Origin: Nocardioides currus
Lineage (GTDB): Bacteria; Actinomycetota; Actinomycetes; Propionibacteriales; Nocardioidaceae
Direction of reading: 5' to 3'
DNA: 64,000 nucleotides
Assembly (NCBI RefSeq): GCF_003057875.1
Contig: NZ_PYXZ01000004.1
Span: 186,001-250,000 of the forward strand
Part shown: positions 25,163 to 33,508 of the stretch, in pieces
How the letters are laid out: every line of letters starts with the position of its first letter
Numbering within the stretch: position 1 is the first letter of the stretch
The notes under the pieces: model-generated
Database searches by the model: none
Seen by the model: the letters and a program-made list of their open reading frames with translations, nothing else
What the model was told of the DNA's origin: nothing
Program-made: the position numbers and the translations under genes

Positions 25163-26140
25163 ATGCCCCTCTTCGACCTCCCCCGCCACGAGCTCGAGAC
25201 CCGTCGCCCGGACCGGCACGAGCCGCCCGACTTCGAGGACTTCTGGCTCGGCACGCTCGCCGAGACCCGGTCGTACGACCTCGCGCCCGGCGTCGCGGCG
25301 TACGACCTGGCCCTGCCGACCGTCGAGGCCTCCCACCTCAGCTTCGCCGGCTTCGGTGGTCAGCGCGTCAACGCCCTCCTGCTCCGACCCCACCGCCGGC
25401 TCGTCGCCTCGCCGCCGGTCGTGGTGCAGTTCCTGGGGTACGGCGACGGGACCGGCAGCGCGCTCGACTGGCTGGCCCTCCCGGCGGCCGGGTTCGCCAC
25501 GCTGGTCATGGACACACGCGGCCAGGGCGCCCGGGCCCGCCGGGCCGGGCGCACCGGCGACCTCGGTGGCAGCAGCTCTCCCCACGTCGAGGGCTTCCTG
25601 ACCCGCGGCATCCTCGACCCCGCGGACCACTACTACCGGCGCGTGTTCGCCGACGCCGTGCGCGCCGTCGAGGCTGCCGCCAGCCTCGACGACGTCGACA
25701 CCGACCGGATCGCCGTCGCCGGCACCAGCCAGGGCGGCGGCATCGCCCTCGCGGCCGCCGCGTGGGCGCACCCCGTCGCCGGCGCGGTCGTCAACGTGCC
25801 GTTCCTCTGTGCCCCGAGGCGGGCGATCGAGGTGACCGACCGGGCGCCGTACGCCGAGCTGGTGGCGTTCCTGCGCACCCACCGCGCGGACGCAGAGCGC
25901 GCCCTGAGCACCCTCGACTACGTCGACGGCGTCAACCACGCGGCCCACGCCACCGTGCCCGCGCTGTTCTCGGTCGCCCTCATGGACCAGGTGTGCCCGC
26001 CGTCGACGGTCTACGCGGCGTTCCACCACTACGGTGGCCCCAAGCGGCTGGAGGTCTATCCGTGGAACGAGCACGAGGGTGGCGGCACCGCGCACGACGA
26101 GCTCACGATCGGGTGGCTGCGCGAACTGTTCGACCAATGA
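25163..26140 (+). CDS. Acetyl xylan esterase / cephalosporin C deacetylase family (CE7) esterase
   Basis: A 325-residue alpha/beta hydrolase of the AXE1/CE7 family. The nucleophile elbow is AGTSQGGGIAL, the acid is in SVALMDQVCPP and the histidine in WNEHEGGG. RGQGARARRAG is also family-like. CE7 enzymes remove acetyl groups from small acetylated sugars inside the cell (no signal peptide is visible). In this locus the attractive substrate is O-acetylated sialic acid, which must be de-O-acetylated before the lyase acts; this is inference from location only. CAGGAG precedes ATG 25163. A leader of roughly 90 bases separates the start from the operator-embedded -10 box. Confidence 0.86.
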   Translation: MPLFDLPRHELETRRPDRHEPPDFEDFWLGTLAETRSYDLAPGVAAYDLALPTVEASHLSFAGFGGQRVNALLLRPHRRLVASPPVVVQFLGYGDGTGSALDWLALPAAGFATLVMDTRGQGARARRAGRTGDLGGSSSPHVEGFLTRGILDPADHYYRRVFADAVRAVEAAASLDDVDTDRIAVAGTSQGGGIALAAAAWAHPVAGAVVNVPFLCAPRRAIEVTDRAPYAELVAFLRTHRADAERALSTLDYVDGVNHAAHATVPALFSVALMDQVCPPSTVYAAFHHYGGPKRLEVYPWNEHEGGGTAHDELTIGWLRELFDQ

Positions 26141-26151
26141 ACCCGTATTGG

Positions 26152-26171
26152 TCAGATGTCTGATGTATGCT
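26152..26171. promoter_or_regulatory. Operator in front of the gntR gene
   Basis: TCAGATGTCTGA (26152-26163) differs from the perfect palindrome at the sialidase gene by one base and is followed by TGATGTATGCT, in which TATGCT (26166-26171) is a plausible -10 box. Overlap of the two implies autorepression. Confidence 0.65.
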
Positions 26172-26232
26172 GCGCCACATCAGCGGGTGGGCACCAACGC
26201 CGCCGGCCACGACCGACGAGGGGCAGCACGCG

Positions 26233-26943
26233 ATGAACCAGAGCACGACCCGGGTCTCCCGGATGCGCCGGTCCACCGCCGCCGACCAGATCAAGGAGCT
26301 CATCCTCGCGCGCGGGCTCCAGGCAGGTGACCCCCTCCCCACCGAGTCGGAGCTCTGCGACACCCTCGACGTGTCGCGCTCGTCGGTGCGCGAGGCGATC
26401 CGCTCGCTGGCGACCCTCGACATCGTCGAGGTCCGCCACGGCCACGGCACCTTCGTCGGACGGATGTCGCTGGACCCGATGGTCCAGGCCCTCGTCTTCC
26501 GTGGCGCCCTGTCGCACGACGACAACCTCCAGGCGCTGCGCGACGTGGTCGAGATCCGCCAGGCCCTCGACGTCGCGATGGCGGAGCAGGTCGTCGCCAG
26601 TCTCCAGGGCCAGGAGAACGCCGAGCTGCACCGGTTGGCGGACGAGATGGTCGATCAGGCGGACCAGGGCAACCCGTTCCTCGAGGCCGACCGCGCCTTC
26701 CACACCACGCTGCTGGCCGGGCTCGACAACCAGCTCGCGGGCCAGCTCGTCGGGGCCTTCTGGGACGTCCACACCGCGGTGCTGCCGCGCCTCGGACTCG
26801 CGCTGCCGGCCGACCTCCGCAAGACCGCGCGATCGCACCGCGACATCCTCGTCGCGGCCGAGGCGGGCGACGTCGAGGCGTTCTGCACCGCGGTCGGCCA
26901 GCACTACGAGCCGCTCGCCCGGGCCCTGAAGCGGGCGCACTGA
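26233..26943 (+). CDS. GntR-family regulator of the FadR/FCD subfamily (NanR-like)
   Basis: A 236-residue repressor. The N-terminal winged helix-turn-helix (about residues 13-82) has LPTESELCDTLDVSRSSVRE and the wing VEVRHGHGTFVG. The C-terminal all-helical FCD domain (about 95-225) has likely metal or ligand residues in EADRAFHTTLL, ARSHRDIL and GQHYEPL. It sits between the esterase and sialidase genes and has the shared operator in its own promoter. The effector is probably a sialic acid or a catabolite such as ManNAc-6-phosphate, by analogy with NanR proteins. ATG 26233 was chosen because the HTH begins close after it; an ATG at 26167 lies inside the -10 element and is unlikely. Confidence 0.85.
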   Translation: MNQSTTRVSRMRRSTAADQIKELILARGLQAGDPLPTESELCDTLDVSRSSVREAIRSLATLDIVEVRHGHGTFVGRMSLDPMVQALVFRGALSHDDNLQALRDVVEIRQALDVAMAEQVVASLQGQENAELHRLADEMVDQADQGNPFLEADRAFHTTLLAGLDNQLAGQLVGAFWDVHTAVLPRLGLALPADLRKTARSHRDILVAAEAGDVEAFCTAVGQHYEPLARALKRAH

Positions 26944-27035
26944 CCCGTCCGCCGCCGCGGGCCCGACGCAGCAACGCGACCCGTCGGGAGACTACCGACG
27001 CGTAGGGCTGGCGCATTCGCGTGGTCTCCTCCTAG

Positions 27036-27065
27036 CATCAGACGTCTGATGTGTGACGTATGATA
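27036..27065. promoter_or_regulatory. Perfect operator palindrome and -10 box of the sialidase gene
   Basis: CATCAGACGTCTGATG (27036-27051) is a perfect 16-base palindrome. It is followed by GACGTATGAT (27055-27064), a block also present at 25055-25064, containing TATGAT (27059-27064) as a near-consensus -10. The sialidase ATG, with GGAGGAG before it, lies 20 bases further on. Confidence 0.72.
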
Positions 27066-27083
27066 CCTACTCGGAGGAGACCC

Positions 27084-28952
27084 ATGACTTCCCGCGCCAT
27101 CTCCCGGGCCGCCACGGCAGCCTGTGCCCTGATCGCCCTGTCCCCCGTTGCGGCGGCGGCCTCGCCGGCCGGCCCCGACCACGACGCCACCCCGTTCTGG
27201 ACCGGCGGCCCCGGGCGCTACGCCGAGCAGGACCTCGCCATCGGCGGGGACGGCGTCTTCCCCAACTACCGGATCCCGGCCCTCACGGTGGCGCCCAACG
27301 GCGACCTGCTGGCGTCCTACGACGGGCGCCCCACCGGCATCGACGCGCCCGGCCCCAACTCCATCCTCCAGCGCCGCTCGACCGACGACGGCCGCACGTG
27401 GGGCCCGCAGACCGTGGTTCACGCCGGCGTCGAGGGGGCGGCGAAGGTGGGCTACTCCGACCCCAGCTACGTCGTCGACCGCGAGACCGGGACGGTCTTC
27501 AACTTCCACGTCTTCTCCCAGGACCAGGGCTTCATCGGCTCGCGTCCCGGCGTCGACCCCGCCGATCGCAACGTGCTGCACGCCGAGGTGAGCACCTCCA
27601 CCGACAACGGCACCACCTGGCAGCACCGCACCATCACCGCCGACATCACCCCGGACCTCGCGTGGCGCTCGCGGTTCGCCGCGTCGGGCCAGGGCATCCA
27701 GCTGCGCTACGGCCCCCACGCCGGTCGGCTGGTCCAGCAGTACACCGTGATCAACGCGGTCGGCGCCTTCCAGGCCGTGTCGGTCTACTCCGACGACCAC
27801 GGGGCGACCTGGCGCGCCGGCGAGGCCGTCGGCACCGGCATGGACGAGAACAAGACCGTCGAGCTCTCCGACGGCACCGTCATGCTGAACTCGCGCGACT
27901 CGGCCGGCTCGAAGCTACGCAAGGTCGCCTACTCCCACGACGGCGGCGTGACCTACGGCGAGGTGAGCATCGACCGCGAGCTGCCCGACCCGACCAACAA
28001 CGCCTCGATCGTGCGCGCCTTCCCCAACGCACCCAGCGGCTCCGACCGCGCGAAGGTGCTGCTCTTCTCGAACGCCGCCTCCCAGACCAGCCGCAGCAAC
28101 GGCACCGTCCGGGCGAGCTGCGACGACGGGCAGAGCTGGCCGATCTCGCGGGTCTTCCAGCCCGGTGAGATGGCCTACTCGACGCTCGCGACGCTGCCCG
28201 ACGGAGATGTCGGCCTGCTCTACGAGCCGGGCCACAACGCCATCCGCTTCGCGGAGTTCGACCTCGCCTGGCTGCGCGGACTCTGCGCCCCGCTGACCGC
28301 CCCCGAGCTCCGCATCGAGCGCGGCACGACGGCCACCAGCACCCTGACGGTCGCCAACCAGCTGGGACCGGTCGTCAAGCCGGCGTCGCTGGCCTTCGAC
28401 GCGCCGGCCGGGTGGACGGTGTCCGCACCCCGGCCGGGCAAGCTCCAGCCGCACCGCTCGGTCGACCTGCCCCTCACCGTCACTGTCCCCGCCGGTGCGA
28501 CCGGCGGGACCTACCGCGTCCCGGTGCGCCTCACCGACGACGCCGGCCGCTCGTCGGCCGGCACCGTCACCGTGGTGGTGCCCAAGACCGCCGACGAGGT
28601 CGACGGCCGGATCAGCGTGACGGGCGGGACCCTCACCAACGCCCACCCCGCGCCGTACGCCCTCGGCGACCGGCTGCAGTTCAGCTACCGGGTCACCAAC
28701 CTCACCGACGCGGTGACCACCGTCGTCGCGACCGGCAACCTGCGCGACCTCGACCCGGCGGTCGACGCGCGCAACTGCCGCTGGCGCAACCTGCCGGGGG
28801 CGGGCGCCTACTCCTGCACGTCGGCCTACCACCTGGTGACGCAGGCCGACCTGGACCGTGGCTCCTTCACCCCGCTCACGACCTGGACCTCGACCTCGGG
28901 TGACGACGTCACCACGGTCGAGCACGCCGGGCCGGCGGTGTCGCTGCGCTGA
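27084..28952 (+). CDS. nanH: Secreted sialidase (exo-alpha-sialidase) with C-terminal NEW3-like and beta domains
   Basis: A 622-residue exported protein. The signal peptide ends near ALSPVAAAASPAG (about 27-30). The catalytic six-bladed propeller (about 35-400) has YRIP (62-65) with the arginine of the triad and five Asp boxes: STDDGRTW (99-106), STDNGTTW (172-179), SDDHGATW (236-243), SHDGGVTY (284-291) and SCDDGQSW (345-352). The nucleophile tyrosine lies in AYSTLATLPDGDVGLLYE (Y365, with E380). Residues ~405-500 resemble an NPCBM-associated NEW3 domain (WTVSAPRPGKLQPHRSVDL), and ~505-620 form another beta-rich domain, LPXTG absent. It should release sialic acid from host or environmental glycoconjugates for the adjacent importer. 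GGAGGAG before ATG 27084 fixes the start. Confidence 0.92.
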   Translation: MTSRAISRAATAACALIALSPVAAAASPAGPDHDATPFWTGGPGRYAEQDLAIGGDGVFPNYRIPALTVAPNGDLLASYDGRPTGIDAPGPNSILQRRSTDDGRTWGPQTVVHAGVEGAAKVGYSDPSYVVDRETGTVFNFHVFSQDQGFIGSRPGVDPADRNVLHAEVSTSTDNGTTWQHRTITADITPDLAWRSRFAASGQGIQLRYGPHAGRLVQQYTVINAVGAFQAVSVYSDDHGATWRAGEAVGTGMDENKTVELSDGTVMLNSRDSAGSKLRKVAYSHDGGVTYGEVSIDRELPDPTNNASIVRAFPNAPSGSDRAKVLLFSNAASQTSRSNGTVRASCDDGQSWPISRVFQPGEMAYSTLATLPDGDVGLLYEPGHNAIRFAEFDLAWLRGLCAPLTAPELRIERGTTATSTLTVANQLGPVVKPASLAFDAPAGWTVSAPRPGKLQPHRSVDLPLTVTVPAGATGGTYRVPVRLTDDAGRSSAGTVTVVVPKTADEVDGRISVTGGTLTNAHPAPYALGDRLQFSYRVTNLTDAVTTVVATGNLRDLDPAVDARNCRWRNLPGAGAYSCTSAYHLVTQADLDRGSFTPLTTWTSTSGDDVTTVEHAGPAVSLR

Positions 28953-29054
28953 GCGGTCGGGCCGGTCGGTCGCGCTCCCGGCCCGTCGTCGGGTCGCCCC
29001 TGCGAGCTTTCCCATTCACCTGAGGATGCCCGCTGCACTGCCTACGCTGCAGAC

Positions 29055-29624
29055 ATGTCTCGGACCCGCGTCACGCTCGCTGCCCTCGCCATTGCCCTCA
29101 CCGCATCCGGCTGTGCCGCGCTGACCGGCTCGGGGTCAGGGGGCGAGACCCGGCAGCTCGAGTCACCAACGGCCACGGGTCCCCGGATCGGCGGCTCAGG
29201 GTACTCGTACCGCGTGCCGAAGAACTGGGGGAAGCCGGGCAGAACCGTCCCGGGGTTCGACCCTGACAGCGCCGCGTTCGACCTCAGAGACACCGACGAG
29301 TTCACCGACAACATCAACGTCATCGCGTCCCCCACCGGCCGCATCAGCCCCGACGAGATCGAGGACGGTGTTCAGGAGGAGCTCGAACGTACGGGAGCCA
29401 CCGACGTCGAGGTCCACGACCGCGTCGTGATCGCCGGCGAGGAGTCCGCCCACGTCAGCGGGGGGTCCTCCGTCAACGACGTCGACTACATCGTCGAGCA
29501 GTACTACGTCAGCAACGACGACCAGACCTTCGTCGTCACCTTCTCGTTCAGCCCGGACGTGCCTGCGAAGAAGCGCACACGCGTCACCGACTCCACGCTC
29601 TCCACGTGGACCTGGAATGCCTGA
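29055..29624 (+). CDS. Predicted lipoprotein of unknown function
   Basis: A 189-residue protein with a signal peptide and lipobox TASGC (C20), so it should be attached to the outer face of the membrane. The mature part (YSYRVPKNWGKP; EYYV-like central sheets; TFVVTFSFSP) resembles the alpha-beta fold of small PsbP/LpqN-like lipoproteins, but I do not recognise a specific family. TACGCT lies six bases before ATG 29055, a leaderless pattern. The GC content is slightly below its neighbours. It has no evident link to the sialidase upstream. Function unknown. Confidence 0.8.
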   Translation: MSRTRVTLAALAIALTASGCAALTGSGSGGETRQLESPTATGPRIGGSGYSYRVPKNWGKPGRTVPGFDPDSAAFDLRDTDEFTDNINVIASPTGRISPDEIEDGVQEELERTGATDVEVHDRVVIAGEESAHVSGGSSVNDVDYIVEQYYVSNDDQTFVVTFSFSPDVPAKKRTRVTDSTLSTWTWNA

Positions 29625-29645
29625 GGCCCGGTCGAGGGTGGTGAC

Positions 29646-30593
29646 TCAGCCGGGGATGTGGCCGAAGCTGCCGCGCTGGAAGTCCTCGTAGGCCTGGAGC
29701 ACCTCGCTGCGCGTGTTCATCACGAACGGGCCGCCCCACGCGACCGCCTCGCGGATCGGGCGGCCGCCGACCACGACCACGTCCATCCGGGGCGCGCGGC
29801 TCTCCTGCGTCCGGTCGGCCTCGATGGTGAGGAAGTCCCCCGGTCCGAGCAGCGCGGCCTGGCCGGTGCGCAGCGGGCTGGCCTCGATCCCGACCGAGCC
29901 CGCGCCGCTGAGAACGTAGACCAGCGCGTTGAACTCGACGTTCCACGGCAGCTCGAGGCGGGCGCCCGGCTCGAGGGTGGCGTGCACGAGGGTCATCGGG
30001 GTGTGGGTCGAGCCGGGTCCCACGGTCCCGTCCACGTCGCCGGCGATGACCCGCACGAGCACCCCGCCGTCGTACGTCGCCGCGAGCCCGACCTCGCTCG
30101 AGCGGAGGTCCTGGTAGGCCGGCGTGGTGAGCTTGGCGTTGCGCGGCAGGTTGACCCACAGCTGGATGCCGTGGAAGAGGCCGCCCTGGGTCACCAGCCA
30201 CTCGGGCGGGGCCTCGATGTGGAGGATGCCGCCGCCCGCGGTCATCCACTGGGGGTCGCCGTCGGTGATCGTGCCGCCCCCGCCGTGGCTGTCCTGGTGG
30301 TCGAAGACGCCGTCGATGATGTAGGTGACGGTCTCGAAGCCGCGGTGCGGGTGCCAGGGCGTGCCCTTGGCCTCGCCGGGGGCGTACTCCACCTCGCCCA
30401 TCTGGTCCATCATGATGAACGGGTCGAGGTCGACGAGGTCGATGCCGGCGAACGCGCGGCGCACCGGGAAACCTTCGCCCTCGAAGCCACGCGGCCCGGT
30501 CGTCACCGACCGGACGGGCCGGGGCTGGTCACCGAGTCCCGGGCGCTTCAGCGAGGGCAGGACGCTCAGGTCCTCGACGGTGATGGCGGGCAT
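29646..30593 (-). CDS. Pirin-family bicupin protein
   Basis: A 315-residue protein with the pirin N-terminal cupin: metal-binding histidines in TPWHPHRGFETVTY and the later histidine and glutamate in GGILHIEAPPE. A second cupin follows (VIAGDVDGTVG; ELPWNVEFNALVYVLSG). Some bacterial pirins have quercetinase activity or bind metabolic enzymes, but no single role can be assigned from sequence. GGAGGG lies four bases before ATG 30593, so this gene has a classical ribosome binding site. It is divergent from the flavin oxidoreductase gene across 79 bases. Confidence 0.9.
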   Translation of the reverse strand: MPAITVEDLSVLPSLKRPGLGDQPRPVRSVTTGPRGFEGEGFPVRRAFAGIDLVDLDPFIMMDQMGEVEYAPGEAKGTPWHPHRGFETVTYIIDGVFDHQDSHGGGGTITDGDPQWMTAGGGILHIEAPPEWLVTQGGLFHGIQLWVNLPRNAKLTTPAYQDLRSSEVGLAATYDGGVLVRVIAGDVDGTVGPGSTHTPMTLVHATLEPGARLELPWNVEFNALVYVLSGAGSVGIEASPLRTGQAALLGPGDFLTIEADRTQESRAPRMDVVVVGGRPIREAVAWGGPFVMNTRSEVLQAYEDFQRGSFGHIPG

Positions 30594-30672
30594 CGGGCCC
30601 TCCGGGGAGCGACGACGCCACGGCTCGGCACCGCACTGCCCCCACGGTATCGCGACCGTCTAGGTTGGCTCG

Positions 30673-32253
30673 ATGAGCAACGGTCACTCGTCCTACGACG
30701 TCGCCATCGTCGGCGGCGGCCACAACGGCCTCGTCGCGGCTGCCTACCTCGCCCGGGCGGGCCTGTCCGTGGTCGTGCTCGAGCGCCTCGGCCACACCGG
30801 CGGCGCCGCCGTCTCGGTCAGCCCGTTCGCCGGGAAGCCGGCCCGCCTGTCGCGCTACTCCTACCTCGTCTCGCTCATGCCCGAGCAGCTGATGGCGGAC
30901 CTCGACCTCGACGTCCGGCTGGCCTCGCGGAGCACGGCCAGCTACACGCCGTACACCCGCGACGGCCGCGCCGGCGGCCTGCTCGTCGAGCGCCCCGAGG
31001 GCGAGGCCACGCGCGCGTCCTTCGCGGCCCTGACCGGCTCCGACCGGGAGTACGACGCGTGGCGCGAGTTCTACGCCGACATGACGGACCTCGCGCACGC
31101 CGTCGCCCCGACCCTGATGTCGCCCCTCCCCCTCGAGCGGGAGGTGCGCGAGAGCGTCGACCCCGGCATCTGGCGCGACGTCGTGACCCAGCCGTTGGGG
31201 ACGACCATCGAGGAGCGGTTCCTCGACGACACCGTCCGCGGCGTCGTGGCGACCGACGCGCTGATCGGCACGTTCGCCTCGATGCGGGACGAGTCGCTCG
31301 TCCAGAACCGCTGCTTCCTCTACCACCTGATCGGCAACGGCACCGGTGAGTGGCGGGTGCCGATCGGCGGGATGGGCGCCGTCACCGACGCGCTCGCCCG
31401 GGCCGCCACCTCGGCCGGTGCGGAGATCATCACGGGCGCCGGCGTCAGCCGCATCGAGCCGGGGTCGGACTCGGCCTCGGTGGTGTGGCACGACGGCGCC
31501 GGCGAGCACGCGCTGACCTGTCGCCGGGTGCTGTCCGGGGTCGCCCCGTGGGTGCTGCGGATCCTGCTCGGCGAGGGACAGGACGACGCCACCAAGCCGC
31601 AGGGCGCGCAGCTCAAGATCAACTTCCTGCTGGACCGGCTGCCCGAGCTCGCATCCGGCGCCGACCCGGCCGTCGCCTTCGCCGGCACCCTGCACCTCGG
31701 CGAGGACTACACGCAGCTCGAGACGGCGTACGCCGAGGCGGCAGCCGGGCAGGTCCCCTCGACGATGCCCGGCGAGGTCTACTGCCACTCGCTCAGCGAC
31801 CCCTCGATCCTGGGCGACCTCGCCGCGCAGGGCGCGCACACGCTCACCTACTTCGGCCTGCACACCCCGGCCGCGCTCTTCGAGGGCGACGGCGGCGCGG
31901 CGGCCGAGGAACTCGCCGTGGAGCGCGCGATCGCCTCGCTCGACGAGCACCTCGTCGGCTCGATCCGCGACTGCGTGAGCACCGACGAGCACGGCAACCC
32001 CTGCATCGAGGCCAAGGTGCCGCAGGACGTCGAGCGCGACCTGGCGATGCCCGGCGGCCACATCTTCCACGGTGACCTCGACTGGCCGTGGGCGCCCAAC
32101 CGGGCCCGCCGCGACACGCCGGCCCAGCAGTGGGGCGTGCAGACCGACCACGACGTCGTCCTGCTCTGCGGGTCCGGGGCCCGCCGCGGCGGCGCCGTCT
32201 CCGGCCTCGGCGGTCACAACGCGGCGCAGGCCGTGCTCGCCGAGCTCGGGTGA
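30673..32253 (+). CDS. FAD-dependent oxidoreductase of the phytoene desaturase-like (PYROXD2/CrtI) family
   Basis: A 526-residue flavoprotein. The N-terminal dinucleotide-binding motif is VAIVGGGHNGLVAAAYLARAG (GxGxxG), followed by VLERLGHTGG. The C-terminal motif LLCGSGARRGGAVSGLGGHN contacts FAD in this superfamily. It is closer to the PYROXD2-like branch than to true carotenoid desaturases, and no carotenoid genes are nearby, so the substrate is unknown. TAGGTT lies six bases before ATG 30673 without a ribosome binding site. A tRNA-Lys gene follows after about 80 bases. Confidence 0.85.
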   Translation: MSNGHSSYDVAIVGGGHNGLVAAAYLARAGLSVVVLERLGHTGGAAVSVSPFAGKPARLSRYSYLVSLMPEQLMADLDLDVRLASRSTASYTPYTRDGRAGGLLVERPEGEATRASFAALTGSDREYDAWREFYADMTDLAHAVAPTLMSPLPLEREVRESVDPGIWRDVVTQPLGTTIEERFLDDTVRGVVATDALIGTFASMRDESLVQNRCFLYHLIGNGTGEWRVPIGGMGAVTDALARAATSAGAEIITGAGVSRIEPGSDSASVVWHDGAGEHALTCRRVLSGVAPWVLRILLGEGQDDATKPQGAQLKINFLLDRLPELASGADPAVAFAGTLHLGEDYTQLETAYAEAAAGQVPSTMPGEVYCHSLSDPSILGDLAAQGAHTLTYFGLHTPAALFEGDGGAAAEELAVERAIASLDEHLVGSIRDCVSTDEHGNPCIEAKVPQDVERDLAMPGGHIFHGDLDWPWAPNRARRDTPAQQWGVQTDHDVVLLCGSGARRGGAVSGLGGHNAAQAVLAELG

Positions 32254-32334
32254 GGTCATCTCGATTTCTCCCGAGGGTGGCAGGCGTGTAGAGTTCCCAT
32301 CCGTTGCCCGGCACTCCACCGTGCCGGCCAACAT

Positions 32335-32407
<73 letters not shown>

Positions 32408-32415
32408 CAACACCA

Positions 32416-32445
32416 CGAAGGCCGGTCCACACGGACCGGCCTTCG
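32416..32445 (+). terminator. Perfect 13-base hairpin after tRNA-Lys
   Basis: CGAAGGCCGGTCC (32416-32428) and GGACCGGCCTTCG (32433-32445) flank an ACAC loop, nine bases after the tRNA. The convergent PPOX-fold gene ends 10 bases further, so the hairpin can serve both strands. Confidence 0.82.
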
Positions 32446-32455
32446 TCATCTCCGC

Positions 32456-32959
32456 TCACGGCTCCCGGGTCGACGCGGCCGTCGTGCCCCCGAGCTCGAT
32501 CGCCGGCAGGCCGAGCTTGCGGTGGTCCCAGCTCCGGGTGCGGTCGACGTCGAGGCGCAGCACCACCCGGTTGTGCATCATCAGCTCGAGGAACGGCCGC
32601 AGCTCCTCGGTGTACGGCGCGTTGTAGCGCTCGAACACGTCGAGGCACACCCGCTCCAGCAGCTCGGGGTCGTCCTCGACCACCACGCCGCGGCCCTCCA
32701 TCGAGACCCCGCGCAGCTGGTCGTAGGTGTGGCCGGCCTCGACCAGGAAGCTCACCCGGTCGTCTCGGCGCAGGTTGCGGACCTTCTGCGACTTCAGCTT
32801 CGTCTCGAACCACACGTGTCCGTCGAACCACGCGTACCACATGCCGATCAGGTGGATCTGCCCCTGCGGCCCGACGGTGGCCAGCGTCGAGCTCCGCTGC
32901 TCGCGCAGGAACGTGTCGACCTCGGAGTCGCTCATGACGATCGCGTCGCGCTGCTTCAC
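32456..32959 (-). CDS. Pyridoxamine 5'-phosphate oxidase-fold flavin/F420-binding protein
   Basis: A 167-residue split-barrel protein: LREQRSSTLATVGPQGQIHL, then MWYAWFDGHVWFET, KSQKVRNLRRDDRVSFLVE and GVSMEGRGVVVED. This is the general PPOX fold, used by FMN- and F420-dependent reductases; several actinobacterial members reduce F420-linked substrates, but the cofactor cannot be set from sequence alone. GTG 32959 has TAGGGT six bases upstream and no ribosome binding site. A stable hairpin separates it from the GroES-like gene upstream. Confidence 0.83.
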   Translation of the reverse strand: MKQRDAIVMSDSEVDTFLREQRSSTLATVGPQGQIHLIGMWYAWFDGHVWFETKLKSQKVRNLRRDDRVSFLVEAGHTYDQLRGVSMEGRGVVVEDDPELLERVCLDVFERYNAPYTEELRPFLELMMHNRVVLRLDVDRTRSWDHRKLGLPAIELGGTTAASTREP

Positions 32960-33007
32960 GCGATCACCCTAGGGCGCAGGCGGGAGTGGCCGCGGCGCAG
33001 GCACAGC

Positions 33008-33045
33008 GGACGGTCTGCCGGGCGGGGGACTCCGGCAGGCCGTCC
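33008..33045 (-). terminator. Hairpin downstream of the GroES-like gene
   Basis: GGACGGTCTGCCGG (33008-33021) pairs over its full 14 bases, with one G-T wobble, with CCGGCAGGCCGTCC (33032-33045). It lies between the GroES-like stop and the next minus-strand start. The remaining bases of this gap (33046-33156) show no gene. Confidence 0.72.
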
Positions 33046-33156
33046 ATCGTCACTCGACATTCACGGGGGTAACGTCGCGACTCCGACCATCGTGGCCCCG
33101 TGGACGCGCGCGTGGCTACCCCTCGCAGGGAGATCACCCAAATTGGTCCGTCGGGC

Positions 33157-33489
33157 TTACAAATAGAGCCCGGTCGAGCCGCCCTCGAGCCGCTCGGCGG
33201 CGACGGCGTGGACGTCGCGCTCACGCATCACGACGTACACCTCACCGTGGACCTCGACCTCGGCCTTGTCCTCGGGGTCGAAGAGCACCCGGTCGCCGAC
33301 CTCGACGGCGCGCGCGTGCGGGCCGGCCGCGACGACGCGCGACCACTGGAGCCGACGCGCGCCCATGGCCGCGGTGGCGGGGATGACGATGCCGCCCGAG
33401 GAGCGCCGCTCCCCCGACTCGCGGTCGAGCTCGACGAGGAGCCGGTCGTGCAGCATCTTGATGGCGGCCGTGCCGGCGGGGTTGCTCAC
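33157..33489 (-). CDS. GroES-like co-chaperonin paralogue
   Basis: A 110-residue protein with the GroES fold: KMLHDRLLVELDRESGERRSSGGIVIP (mobile-loop region), VVAAGPHARAVEVGDRVLFDPEDKAEVEVHG and VYVVMRERDVHAV. It is longer than standard GroES (about 97) because of the N-terminal MSNPAGTAA extension and the C-terminal LEGGSTGLYL tail. No groEL is adjacent, so it is likely a second co-chaperonin or a specialised relative. GTG 33489 is chosen as start. It lies 19 bases downstream of the DUF3618 gene. Confidence 0.83.
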   Translation of the reverse strand: MSNPAGTAAIKMLHDRLLVELDRESGERRSSGGIVIPATAAMGARRLQWSRVVAAGPHARAVEVGDRVLFDPEDKAEVEVHGEVYVVMRERDVHAVAAERLEGGSTGLYL

Positions 33490-33508
33490 GAGGGTCGCGG
33501 GGCCAGGC

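Noticed and set aside
28590..28952. Cell-wall anchor at the sialidase C-terminus
   Set aside because: No LPXTG, hydrophobic helix or basic tail is present, so the protein is read as freely secreted.
30673..32253. Carotenoid phytoene desaturase (crtI)
   Set aside because: No crtB, crtE or other carotenoid genes are nearby and the sequence fits the PYROXD2-like branch better.
33157..33489. Housekeeping groES of a groESL operon
   Set aside because: No groEL follows, and the protein has extra residues at both ends, so a paralogue is more likely.
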